The notes beneath the pieces were generated by a model, which was given only the letters and a program-made list of their open reading frames with translations, had not been told where the DNA came from and ran no database searches. Both the position numbers and the translations under genes were made by a program. From contig OY804589.1 of the NCBI GenBank assembly GCA_963680875.1, positions 28,126,962 to 28,190,961 of the forward strand: DNA of 64,000 nt, in the 5' to 3' direction. Shown piece by piece: positions 29,495-40,053 of the stretch (position 1 is its first letter; every line of letters begins with the position of its first letter). The stretch is from Bathymodiolus brooksi. Lineage: Eukaryota; Mollusca; Bivalvia; Mytilida; Modiolidae.

Positions 29495-32400
29495 TTATCT
29501 ACAAAACACTACACAGAAAACTAAAGATTGAGCAACAAGAACCACACTAAAAACAAACAATGATCTACAAAACACTACACAGAAAACTAAAGATTGAGCA
29601 ACACGAACCATACTAAAAACAAACAATGATCTACAAAACACTACATAGTAAACTAAAGATTGAGCAACACGAACCACACTAAAAACAAACAATGATCTAC
29701 AAAACACTACACAGAAAACTAAAGATTGAGCAACACGAACCACACTAAAAGCAAACAATGATCTACAAAACACTACACAGAAAACTAAAGATTGAGCAAC
29801 ACGAACCACACTAAAAACAAACAATGATCTACAAAACACTACACAGAAAACTAACGATTGAGCAACACGAACCACACTAAAAACAAACAATGATCTACAA
29901 AACACTACACATAAAACTAAAGATTGAGCAACACGAACCACACTAAAAGCACACAATGATCTACAAAACACTACACAGAAAACTAAAGATTGAGCAACAA
30001 GAACCACACTAAAAATAAACAATGATCTACAAAACACTACACAGAAAACTAAAGATTGAGCAACACGAACCACACTAAAAACAAACAATGATCTACAAAA
30101 CATTACACAGAAAACTAAAGATTGAGCAACAAGAACCCCACTAAAAACAAACAATGATCTACAAAACACTACACAGAAAACTAAAGATTGAGCAACACGA
30201 ACCCCACTAAAAACAAACAATGATCTACAAAACACTACACAGAAAACTAAAGATTGAGCAACACGAACCACACTAAAAACAAACAATGATCTACAAAACA
30301 CTACACAGAAAACTAAAGATTGAGCAACACGAACCACACTAAAAACAAACAATGATCTACAAAACACTACACATAAAACTAAAGATTGAGCAACACGAAC
30401 CACACTAAAAGCAAACAATGATCTACAAAACACTACACAGAAAACTAAAGATTGAGCAACAAGAACCACACTAAAAACAAACAATGATCTACAAAACACT
30501 ACACAGAAAACTAAAGATTGAGCAACACGAACCACACTAAAAACAAACAATGATCTACAAAACACTACACAGAAAACTAAAGATTGAGCAACACGAACCA
30601 CACTAAAAACAAACAATGATCTACAAAACACTACACAGAAAACTAACGATTGAGCAACACGAACCACACTAAAAACAAACAATGATCTACAAAACACTAC
30701 ACAGAAAACTAAAGATTGAGCAACACGAACCACACTAAAAACAAACAATGATCTACAAAACACTACACAGAAAACTAACGATTGAGCAACACGAACCACA
30801 CTAAAAACAAACAATGATCTACAAAGCACTACACAGAAAACTAAAGATTGAGCAACAAGAACCACACTAAAAACAAACAATGATCTACAAAACACTACAC
30901 AGAAAACTAACGATTGAGCAACACGAACCACACTAAAAACAAACAATGATCTACAAAACATTACACAGAAAACTAAAGATTGAGCAACACGAACCACACT
31001 AAGAACAAACAATGATCTACAAAACACTACACAGAAAACTAAAGATTGAGAAACACGAACCACACTAAAAACAAACAATAATCTACAAAACATTACACAG
31101 AAAACTAAAGATTGAGCAACACGAACCCCACTAAAAACAAACAATGATCTACAAAACACTACACATAAAACTAAAGATTGAGCAACACGAACCCCACTAA
31201 AAACAAACAATGATCTACAAAACACTACACAGAAAACTAAAGATTGAGCAACACGAACCACACTAAAAACAAACAATAATCTACAAAACACTACACAGAA
31301 AACTAAAGATTGAGCAACAAGAACCACACTAAAAACAAACAATGATCTACAAAACACTACACAGAAAACTAAAGATTGAGCAACACGAACCACACTAAAA
31401 ACAAACAATAATCTACAAAACACTACACAGAAAACTAAAGATTGAGCAACACGAACCACACTAAAAACAAACAATGATCTACAAAACACTACACAGAAAA
31501 CTAAAGATTGAGCAACACGAACCACACTAAAAACAAACAATAATCTACAAAACACTACACAGAAAACTAAAGATTGAGCAACAAGAACCACACTAAAAAC
31601 AAACAATGATCTACAAAACACTACACAGAAAACTAAAGATTGAGCAACACGAACCCCACTAAAAACAAACAATGATCTACAAAACACTACACAGAAAACT
31701 AAAGATTGAGCAACACGAACCACACTAAAAACAAACAATGATCTACAAAACACTACACAGAAAACTAAAGATTGAGCAACACGAACCCCACTAAAAACAA
31801 ACAATAATCTACAAAACACTACACAGAAAACTAAAGATTGAGCAACACGAACACCACTAAAAACAAACAATGATCTACAAAACATTACACAGAAAACTAA
31901 AGATTGAGCAACAAGAACCCCACTAAAAACAAACAATGATCTACAAAACACTACACAGAAAACTAAAGATAGAGCAACACGAACCACACTAAAAACAAAC
32001 AATGATCTACAAAACACTACACAGAAAACTAACGATTGAGCAACACGAACCACACTAAAAACAAACAATGATCTACAAAACACTACACAGAAAACTAACG
32101 ATTGAGCAACACGAACCACACTAAAAACAAACAATGATCTACAAAACACTACACAGAAAACTAAAGATTGAGCAACACGAACCCCACTAAAAACAAACAA
32201 TGATCTACAAAACATTACACAGAAAACTAACGATTGAGCAACACGAACCCCACTAAAAACAAACAATGATCTACAAAACACTACACAGAAAACTAAAGAT
32301 TGAGCAACACGAACCACACTAAAAACAAACAATGATCTACAAAACACTACACAGAAAACTAACGATTGAGCAACACGAACCACACTAAAAACAAACAATT

Positions 32401-34955
32401 ATCTACAAAACACTACACAGAAAACTAAAGATTGAGCAACAAGAACCACACTAAAAACAAACAATGATCTACAAAACACTACACAGAAAACTAAAGATTG
32501 AGCAACACGAACCATACTAAAAACAAACAATGATCTACAAAACACTACACAGTAAACTAAAGATTGAGCAACACGAACCACACTAAAAACAAACAATGAT
32601 CTACAAAACACTACACAGAAAACTAAAGATTGAGCAACACGAACCACACTAAAAGCAAACAATGATCTACAAAACACTACACAGAAAACTAAAGATTGAG
32701 CAACACGAACCACACTAAAAACAAACAATGATCTACAAAACACTACACAGAAAACTAACGATTGAGCAACACGAACCACACTAAAAACAAACAATGATCT
32801 ACAAAACACTACACATAAAACTAAAGATTGAGCAACACGAACCACACTAAAAGCACACAATGATCTACAAAACACTACACAGAAAACTAAAGATTGAGCA
32901 ACAAGAACCACACTAAAAATAAACAATGATCTACAAAACACTACACAGAAAACTAAAGATTGAGCAACACGAACCACACTAAAAACAAACAATGATCTAC
33001 AAAACATTACACAGAAAACTAAAGATTGAGCAACACGAACCCCACTAAAAACAAACAATGATCTACAAAACACTACACAGAAAACTAAAGATTGAGCAAC
33101 ACGAACCCCACTAAAAACAAACAATGATCTACAAAACACTACACAGAAAACTAAAGATTGAGCAACACGAACCACACTAAAAACAAACAATGATCTACAA
33201 AACACTACACAGAAAACTAAAGATTGAGCAACACGAACCACACTAAAAACAAACAATGATCTACAAAACACTACACATAAAACTAAAGATTGAGCAACAC
33301 GAACCACACTAAAAGCAAACAATGATCTACAAAACACTACACAGAAAACTAAAGATTGAGCAACAAGAACCACACTAAAAACAAACAATGATCTACAAAA
33401 CACTACACAGAAAACTAAAGATTGAGCAACACGAACCACACTAAAAACAAACAATGATCTACAAAACACTACACAGAAAACTAAAGATTGAGCAACACGA
33501 ACCACACTAAAAACAAACAATGATCTACAAAACACTACACAGAAAACTAACGATTGAGCAACACGAACCACACTAAAAACAAACAATGATCTACAAAACA
33601 CTACACAGAAAACTAAAGATTGAGCAACACGAACCACACTAAAAACAAACAATGATCTACAAAACACTACACAGAAAACTAACGATTGAGCAACACGAAC
33701 CACACTAAAAACAAACAATGATCTACAAAACACTACACAGAAAACTAAAGATTGAGCAACAAGAACCACACTAAAAACAAACAATGATCTACAAAACACT
33801 ACACAGAAAACTAACGATTGAGCAACACGAACCACACTAAAAACAAACAATGATCTACAAAACATTACACAGAAAACTAAAGATTGAGCAACACGAACCA
33901 CACTAAGAACAAACAATGATCTACAAAACACTACACAGAAAACTAAAGATTGAGCAACACGAACCACACTAAAAACAAACAATAATCTACAAAACATTAC
34001 ACAGAAAACTAAAGATTGAGCAACACGAACCCCACTAAAAACAAACAATGATCTACAAAACACTACACATAAAACTAAAGATTGAGCAACACGAACCCCA
34101 CTAAAAACAAACAATGATCTACAAAACACTACACAGAAAACTAAAGATTGAGCAACACGAACCACACTAAAAACAAACAATAATCTACAAAACACTACAC
34201 AGAAAACTAAAGATTGAGCAACAAGAACCACACTAAAAACAAACAATGATCTACAAAACACTACACAGAAAACTAAAGATTGAGCAACACGAACCACACT
34301 AAAAACAAACAATAATCTACAAAACACTACACAGAAAACTAAAGATTGAGCAACACGAACCACACTAAAAACAAACAATGATCTACAAAACACTACACAG
34401 AAAACTAAAGATTGAGCAACACGAACCACACTAAAAACAAACAATAATCTACAAAACACTACACAGAAAACTAAAGATTGAGCAACAAGAACCACACTAA
34501 AAACAAACAATGATCTACAAAACACTACACAGAAAACTAAAGATTGAGCAACACGAACCCCACTAAAAACAAACAATGATCTACAAAACACTACACAGAA
34601 AACTAAAGATTGAGCAACACGAACCACACTAAAAACAAACAATGATCTACAAAACACTACACAGAAAACTAACGATTGAGCAACACGAACCACACTAAAA
34701 ACAAACAATGATCTACAAAACACTACACAGAAAACTAACGATTGAGCAACACGAACCACACTAAAAACAAACAATGATCTACAAAACACTACACAGAAAA
34801 CTAAAGATTGAGCAACAAGAACCACACTAAAAACAAACAATGATCTACAAAACACTACACAGAAAACTAAAGATTGAGCAACACGAACCCCACTAAAAAC
34901 AAACAATGATCTACAAAACACTACACAGAAAACTAAAGATTGAGCAACACGAACC
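29495..34955. repeat. 2,904-bp higher-order repeat, one full and one truncated copy
   Basis: Private variants recur at an exact offset of 2,904 bp (44 monomers): CAATTATCTAC at about 29493 and 32397, AAAAGCACACAATG at about 29945 and 32849, and AAAAATAAAC near 30010 and 32914. The second copy is cut short by the end of the array. The copies look nearly identical, differing for example at CTACATAGTA near 29642, so this is among the youngest expansions in the array. Confidence 0.88.
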
Positions 34956-35000
34956 TCAATGACCAAGGGTGAACTCAAGTCTTCAGTAAGAAAACGTTGA
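34956..35000. other. Unique junction between two satellites
   Basis: About 45 bp of non-repetitive sequence separates the last 66-bp monomer from the first 35-bp monomer. I see no gene or recognised element in it. Confidence 0.8.
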
Positions 35001-36360
35001 AGATACCGAAGGGGTAATCAGAAGCCGTAAATCTAAGATACCAAAGGGATAATCAGAAGCCGTAAATCTAAGATACCATAGGGGTAATCAGAAGCCGTAA
35101 ATCTAAGATATCAAAGGGGTAATCAGAAGCCGTAAATCTAAGATACCATAGGGGTAATCAGAAGCCGTAAATCTAAGATACCAAAGGGGTAATCAGAAGC
35201 CGTAAATCTAAGATACCATAGGGGTAATCAGAAGCCGTAAATCTAAGATACCATAGGAGTAATCAGAAGCCGTAAATCTAAGATACCACAGGGGTAATCA
35301 GAAGCCGTAAATCTAAGACACCATAGGGGTAATCAGAAGCCGTAAATCTAAGATACCATAGGGGTAATCAGAAGCCGTAAATCTAAGAAGATACCAAAGG
35401 GGTAATCAGAAGCCATAAATCTAAGATACCATAGGGGTAATCAGAAGTCGTAAATCTAAGATACCATAGGAGTAATCAGAAGCCGTAAATCTAAGATACC
35501 ACAGGGGTAATCAGAAGCCGTAAATCTAAGACACCATAGGGGTAATCAGAAGCCGTAAATCTAAGATACCATAGGGGTAATCAGAAGCCGTAAATCTGAG
35601 ATACCATAGGGGTAATCAGAAGCCGTAAATCTAAGATACCATAGGGGTAATCAGAAGCCGTAAATCTAAGATACCAAAGGGGTAATCAGAAGCCGTAAAT
35701 CTACGATACCATAGGGGTAATCAGAAGCCGTAAATCTATGATACCAAAGGGGTAATCAGAAGCCGTAAATCTACGATACCAAAGGGGTAATCAGAAGCCG
35801 TAAATCTAAGATACCAAAGGGGTAATCAGAAGCCGTAAATCTACGATACCAAAGGGGTAATCAGAAGCCGTAAATTTACGATACCAAAGGGGTAATCAGA
35901 AGCCGTAAATCTACGATACCAAAGGGGTAATCAGAAGCCGTAAATCTAAGATACCAAAGGGGTAATCAGAAGCCGTAAATCTACGATACCAAAGGGGTAA
36001 TCAGAAGCCGTAAATTTACGATACCAAAGGGGTAATCAGAAGCCGTAAATCTACGATACCAAAGGGGTAATCAGAAGCCGTAAATCTAAGATACCATAGG
36101 GGTAATCAGAAGCCGTAAATCTAAGATACCATAGGGGTAATCAGAAGTCGTAAATCTACGATACCAAAGGGGTAATCAGAAGCCGTAAATCTAAGATACC
36201 ATAGAGGTAATCAGAAGTCGTCAATCTAAGATACCATAGGATTAATCAGAAGCCGTAAATCTAAGATACCAAAGGGGTAATCAGAAGCCGTAAATCTATG
36301 ATACCATAGGGGTAATCAGAAGCCGTAAATCTAAGACACCATAGGGGTAATCAGAAGCCT
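35001..36360. repeat. 35-bp satellite array, about 39 copies
   Basis: Tandem copies with core GGGGTAATCAGAAGCCGTAA and a period of 35 bp. The variable part alternates between ATACCATAGG and ATACCAAAGG, and between CTAAGATACC and CTACGATACC. The CTACG form is concentrated between about 35700 and 36170. One copy near 35385 carries three extra bases. Since 35 is not a multiple of three, no long frame is kept. A short minus-strand frame ending in the unique flank (36296-36487) is incidental. Confidence 0.96.
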
Positions 36361-37020
36361 TCAATCGAAGAACAGACAATACAATGATCAACAGGAAAAG
36401 ACAAAAAGACAAAAATGATCTACAAAACAAGATTCCTTGCAATGAATTAAAACTACGATTCCTTATAAAAGCAAAATTCAACATCAATTTTTAAAGATAA
36501 CAAATTAAAACACAGACGAAAATAATTGTCTTGCGGTGAAGTATGTCTGCACTCGTTGCAACTTCGATTCCGTTACAATACTGATTGATCGATTGAGAGT
36601 TGCGTCCATGCTAAATCACGCTATATTTGCCGAACTGTGCGTTCTTTTGAATTTATTTTAGATGGGCATATTTGTGTCATTGACATCGACTCCGAATAAA
36701 ATATTTTTATGATCGAAGAACTATAACTATATGTGTTTCATGCTACTTTAAACAACATTTCAGTCATATTGTGGTAGCCAGCGTTATTGGTGGACAAAGC
36801 CAGACAACCGACCTGTATATGGTAAATAAGTCACTGACAAACAATCCCACAATATTCCCAATCTTTACTAGAGTTATCGTTCCTTGCTTGAACTCCACTT
36901 CTGTCATTAAAATGATCGCGCAAAACGATGTTACTTTCAGTATCCATACATTACATATATTGTTCAAAACGAAAATCTCCACTACGCTTCTCATGACGGA
37001 CCTCTTCCTAATACCATTGT
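36361..37020. other. Intergenic DNA, no gene recognised
   Basis: AT-rich non-repetitive DNA. Short open frames exist on both strands at about 36764-37067, one with hydrophobic stretches on the minus strand, but none has a recognisable domain, splice context or codon pattern that I would trust. A short stretch at 36376-36440 resembles the 66-bp monomer. Confidence 0.6.
36376..36440. repeat. Possible degenerate 66-bp monomer relic
   Basis: The stretch contains ACAATGATCAACAG and, about 40 bp later, AATGATCTACAAAACA. The second is a 16-base exact match to the core of the 66-bp satellite, but lies beyond the 35-bp array. It may be a decayed monomer or part of the single-copy source, with the 35-bp array expanded in between. 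The short match could also be chance in AT-rich DNA. Confidence 0.4.
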
Positions 37021-37190
37021 CAGGGGCGGATCCAGGATTTCAAGTTAGGAGGGGCGGGCGCACTTAAAAAAAATTGCGCCGAGCGGAGGGAGGCGCGAAC
37101 ATTTTTGGGGTATTTAGTGTGAAAAAGCACGATTTTACGCCAAAAAATCATATTTTTTCCAATTTTAGGGGGTGCGCCCCTGATTTTGAA
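37021..37190. mobile_element. Interspersed-repeat fragment (CAGGGGCGGATCCAG end)
   Basis: This GC-richer island begins CAGGGGCGGATCCAGGATTT and contains GCGCCGAGCGGAGGGAGGCG, then AGGGGGTGCGCCCCTG. The start is the kind of end often seen in invertebrate DNA-transposon debris that leaks into predicted proteins as an ADPGF or SWIRP motif. The outer ends (CAGGGGCG and CGCCCCTG) are roughly inverted, as expected for a small non-autonomous DNA transposon. Family assignment is uncertain. The small open frames through it are transposon translations, not genes. Confidence 0.55.
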
Positions 37191-37624
37191 AAACGTACAG
37201 TGGTTGAATATAAACTGGTCTGGTTTTAGACCGTTATCTATAAACCTGATTTTTTTTGTCATTTGTTAATACAGGCTTTCCGAACTACAGTTATAATTAG
37301 GGTCAAAAGTTGAAAGAATCACATTCCCACCCGCATCAACGGTTTTCTGTGATTTTGTTGTTGTTGATACTTGATATGTAGAAATTATTTTGTCCTCTTT
37401 TAGAAACAACGAAATTCGTCTCCCTACATTTGTAAGAGGTAAATAATTTTGCAATTTCTATCAACTCTCAGCATCTGAATCAATGTTTAGTAAGTTACGT
37501 TTTATGTAAGGACTTTGCGTATTTTACTCCTCCTTTTGGAAGCTCATACAAAGAAAAAGAAGAAGTAAGCGTGTTTCTGATTGGATCATACTCGAGCTGT
37601 CAAAAATTGACTAATTAAATTGTG
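37191..37624. other. Intergenic DNA, nothing recognised
   Basis: Non-repetitive AT-rich sequence without a convincing open frame, RNA gene or element end. Confidence 0.5.
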
Positions 37625-37682
37625 TATTACAGATAAGATAAGATAAGATTTTAATAAACGAATTTTGGGCCCACAAGTAACT

Positions 37683-37866
37683 TGAATAATACTGCGCCCT
37701 CTATCGGCACTATCGCTGGATGAGGTGTAGCGACCAGCGGGAGCGTAATATAACGACTGGATTATTCGGGTTAGCCCACAAGCATCTTCGCTAGCCAAGG
37801 GTTACGATTCGGGTCCCCCTTCTCTCCACCCTTGGCGGATCTAGAATATATTTTGAAATTCGCGCG
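37683..37866 (+). repeat. Left inverted arm of foldback element 1
   Basis: It begins ATACTGCGCCCTCTATCGG and ends near ATTCGCGCGC. It pairs with 38196-38371. It contains the core GGGTTACGATTCGGGTCCC, which recurs in modified form in the second foldback element at 40054. Confidence 0.92.
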
Positions 37867-37965
37867 CAATGCCACCTGGTGGTTTATTGAAGTTGCGCCC
37901 CTTAGATAGTCGTCATCGCCAGCAAATCAGAATCGTTTTGTTATACGTATGTTGGAGAGTTGAAA

Positions 37966-38271
37966 ATGGCAGCGCCCAGTGAAGAAAAACTTATTTGTGA
38001 TAAATTTAATTTGGAAGCACTTACTGTCAACCAAGTGAAAAGTTTCAAAGCTTTGGCAGACGGGAAAGATGTTTTCATTGGCACCAAAACGGGAAGTGGC
38101 ATCTTTGCTTACATTTCGTCGATAACATGTGCTCCGTGTAAAACGTCTTCTGATTGGATACGTGTACTGGTAGCCGTAACCAATGAAATATTAAAGCGCG
38201 AATCCTCAAAATGTATTCTAGATCCGCCAAGGGTGGAGAGAAGGGGGACCCGAATCGTAACCCTTGGCTAG
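37966..38271 (+). pseudogene. Captured RecQ-like helicase 5' fragment
   Basis: An ATG in good context (GAAAATGGC) opens a 102-codon frame. Residues 1-45 look like the start of a RecQ-type ATP-dependent DNA helicase: FNLEALTVNQVKSFKAL matches the helper motif before motif I (F-x-L-x-x-Q-x-x-A), followed by GKDVFIGTKTGSG, the start of Walker A. The match stops exactly there: the expected Lys-Ser of the GSGKS loop is replaced by Ile-Phe and unrelated sequence, and the frame runs into the right inverted arm before stopping. Helicase motifs Ia to VI are absent, so it cannot be an active helicase. It looks like an exon fragment carried in the loop of the foldback element. Confidence 0.6.
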
Positions 38272-38371
38272 CGAAGATGCTTGTGGGCTAACCCGAATAA
38301 TCCAGTCGTTATATTACGCTCCCGCTGGTCGCTACACCTCATCCAGCGATAGTGCCGATAGAGGGCGCAGT
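38196..38371 (-). repeat. Right inverted arm of foldback element 1
   Basis: Reverse complement of 37683-37866, ending GAGGGCGCAGTATT. The near-perfect identity of the arms implies a recent insertion or ongoing correction between the arms. Confidence 0.92.
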
Positions 38372-38419
38372 ATTACAGATTGCACATATAAGAAGAAAAG
38401 CCGAAAAATAAAAGCAATT

Positions 38420-39411
38420 ATAACACAAATATTATAACTATTCTACATGGTATGTAATTACAACACAAATATTAACTATTCTACATGATATGTAATTACA
38501 ACACAAATATTAACTATTCTACATGGTATGTAATTACAACACAAATATTAACTATTCTACATGATATGTAATTACAACACAAATATTAACTATTCTACAT
38601 GATATGTAATTACAACACAAATATTAACTATTCTACATGATATGTAATTACAACACAAATATTAACTATTCTACATGATATGTAATTACAACACAAATAT
38701 TAACTATTCTACATGATATGTGATATGTAATTACAACACAAATATTAACTATTCTACATGATATGTAATTACAACACAAATATTAACTATTCTACATGAT
38801 ATGTAATTACAACACAAATATTAACTATTCTACATGATATGTAATTACAACACAAATATTAACTATTCTACATGATATGTAATTACAACACAAATATTAA
38901 CTATTCTACATGATATGTAATTACAACACAAATATTAACTATTCTACATGATATGTAATTACAACACAAATATTAACTATTCTACATGATATGTAATTAC
39001 AACACAAATATTAACTATTCTACATGATATGTAATTACAACACAAATATTAACTATTCTACATGATATGTAATTACAACACAAATATTAACTATTCTACA
39101 TGATATGTAATTACAACACAAATATTAACTATTCTACATGATATGTAATTACAACACAAATATTAACTATTCTACATGATATGTAATTACAACACAAATA
39201 TTAACTATTCTACATGATATGTAATTACAACACAAATATTAACTATTCTACATGGTATGTAATTACAACACAAATATTAACTATTCTACATGATATGTAA
39301 ATACAACACAAATATTAACTATTCTACATGATATGTAATTACAACACAAATATTAACTATTCTACATGATATGTAATTACAACACAAATATTAACTATTC
39401 TACATGATATG
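38420..39411. repeat. 38-bp satellite array, about 26 copies
   Basis: Tandem copies with period 38 and core ACACAAATATTAACTATTCT, followed by ACATGATATGTAATTACA. Most copies look identical. The visible differences are CATGG for CATGA in a few copies, one duplicated GATATGT near 38712, and one AAATAC. A slightly divergent first copy (ATTATAAC) marks the left edge. No long open frame results. Confidence 0.97.
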
Positions 39412-40053
39412 CAGGGCTGATGATGCAGTTGTATGAAAAGGATCAATATACAAGTAAAATGTCCACAGGTATAACATAACATTTAACTATAAACTCCTCC
39501 TATTATCAAGAATTTTTCTAGATCTTATCCCAAATCCAATAACCAAGAAATTACAAAGTTTAAATAATATTACATACGTATTCATGTCGTCACGATAACT
39601 TATGCAGTTCTGGAGACTGCAGGGATACTATAGTGATTATCACTTCCAAAGGTTGTTTTTATGATGAAAGTTAATTGAAACAACACCATGTTGACACAAT
39701 AAAATGAAGTAAAATCTCTATAAATTCATTTTAAGATAAATTTTTTGGCAAATGTGGGCAGAAAATATACAGATTTATATCGAAAATAGATTTCGGAATT
39801 GAATCGTAGTTGCACGACGGTTCTCCAAATAGAGAAACCTGATTCTCCATTCAATCGCAAAAGTACACACAAAAATTAAAAAAAAAGTGAATATGATAAA
39901 ATTGAAAGACCATGGCACTATAGATGTGACATTGAAACAATGTAGTATGAAAATAGATCACAATTCACAAAAATATCTGTAATAATAGAAAGAAACATAT
40001 GCATGAACGTTAAATAACGACGGAATTTTTTTTGAAAGATGCATAACCTACGC
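39412..40053. other. Intergenic DNA, no gene recognised
   Basis: Unique AT-rich sequence. I find no coding frame, RNA gene or repeat in it. Confidence 0.55.

Larger units (their letters stand above)
1..34955. repeat. 66-bp satellite array, about 530 copies
   Basis: A head-to-tail array with an exact 66-bp period fills the left half and runs off the left edge. A recognisable core is AATGATCTACAAAACACTAC. Copies differ at a few recurrent sites: C or A in CGAACC(C/A)CAC, CACG or CAAG before AACC, TAACGATT or TAAAGATT, and GATC, GACC or AATC after AAT. Since 66 is 22 codons, one minus-strand frame (repeating Val/Phe/Cys/Leu-rich 22-residue unit with CVVFC) stays open for thousands of bases. It is broken by single-base indels near 5836, 6001, 6676, 24941 and 27052, and by substitution stops at 10036 (TAG), 17380 (TGA), 29495 and 32399 (TAA). 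There is no signal peptide, unique domain or splice structure, so I read it as non-coding satellite. Monomer subtypes are arranged in higher-order repeats. The array ends sharply at 34955 inside a monomer. Confidence 0.98.
37625..38380 (-). mobile_element. Composite foldback retroelement-like insertion
   Basis: Two long inverted arms (37683-37866 and 38196-38371) flank a 329-bp loop. They are identical over roughly 165 bp, from the AATACTGCGCCCTC end inward to CTAGAATA, and then diverge slightly. The whole unit is bracketed by a direct repeat, TATTACAGAT, at 37625-37634 and 38371-38380. Between the left direct repeat and the left arm lies a (GATAA)n stretch followed by TTTTAATAAACGAATTTTGGG. 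Read on the minus strand this is a 3' tail with a TCTTA-type microsatellite, as in several non-LTR retroelements. The simplest reading is a non-autonomous element inserted on the minus strand with a 10-bp target duplication. The alternative is a MITE with TA target sites next to an unrelated retroelement tail. Confidence 0.65.

Noticed and set aside
5973..34978. A series of giant Val/Phe/Cys-rich proteins on the minus strand
   Set aside because: They are translations of the 66-bp satellite, each bounded by a chance indel or nonsense change. Neutral expectation explains the number of interruptions.
1..36360. CRISPR array
   Set aside because: Repeats are directly contiguous with no unique spacers, the window has spliced genes and SINEs, and no cas genes are present.
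36764..37067. Overlapping plus- and minus-strand frames in unique DNA, one hydrophobic
   Set aside because: No recognisable family, no splice-site or start context, and the plus-strand frame ends in interspersed-repeat sequence.
37020..37262. Minus-strand 80-codon frame ending in SWIRP
   Set aside because: It is a translation of transposon debris of a kind often mistaken for genes in invertebrate annotations.
37960..38271. An intact RecQ-like helicase gene
   Set aside because: The similarity ends at the Walker A lysine and all later motifs are missing. The frame runs into the inverted arm, so it is a fragment.
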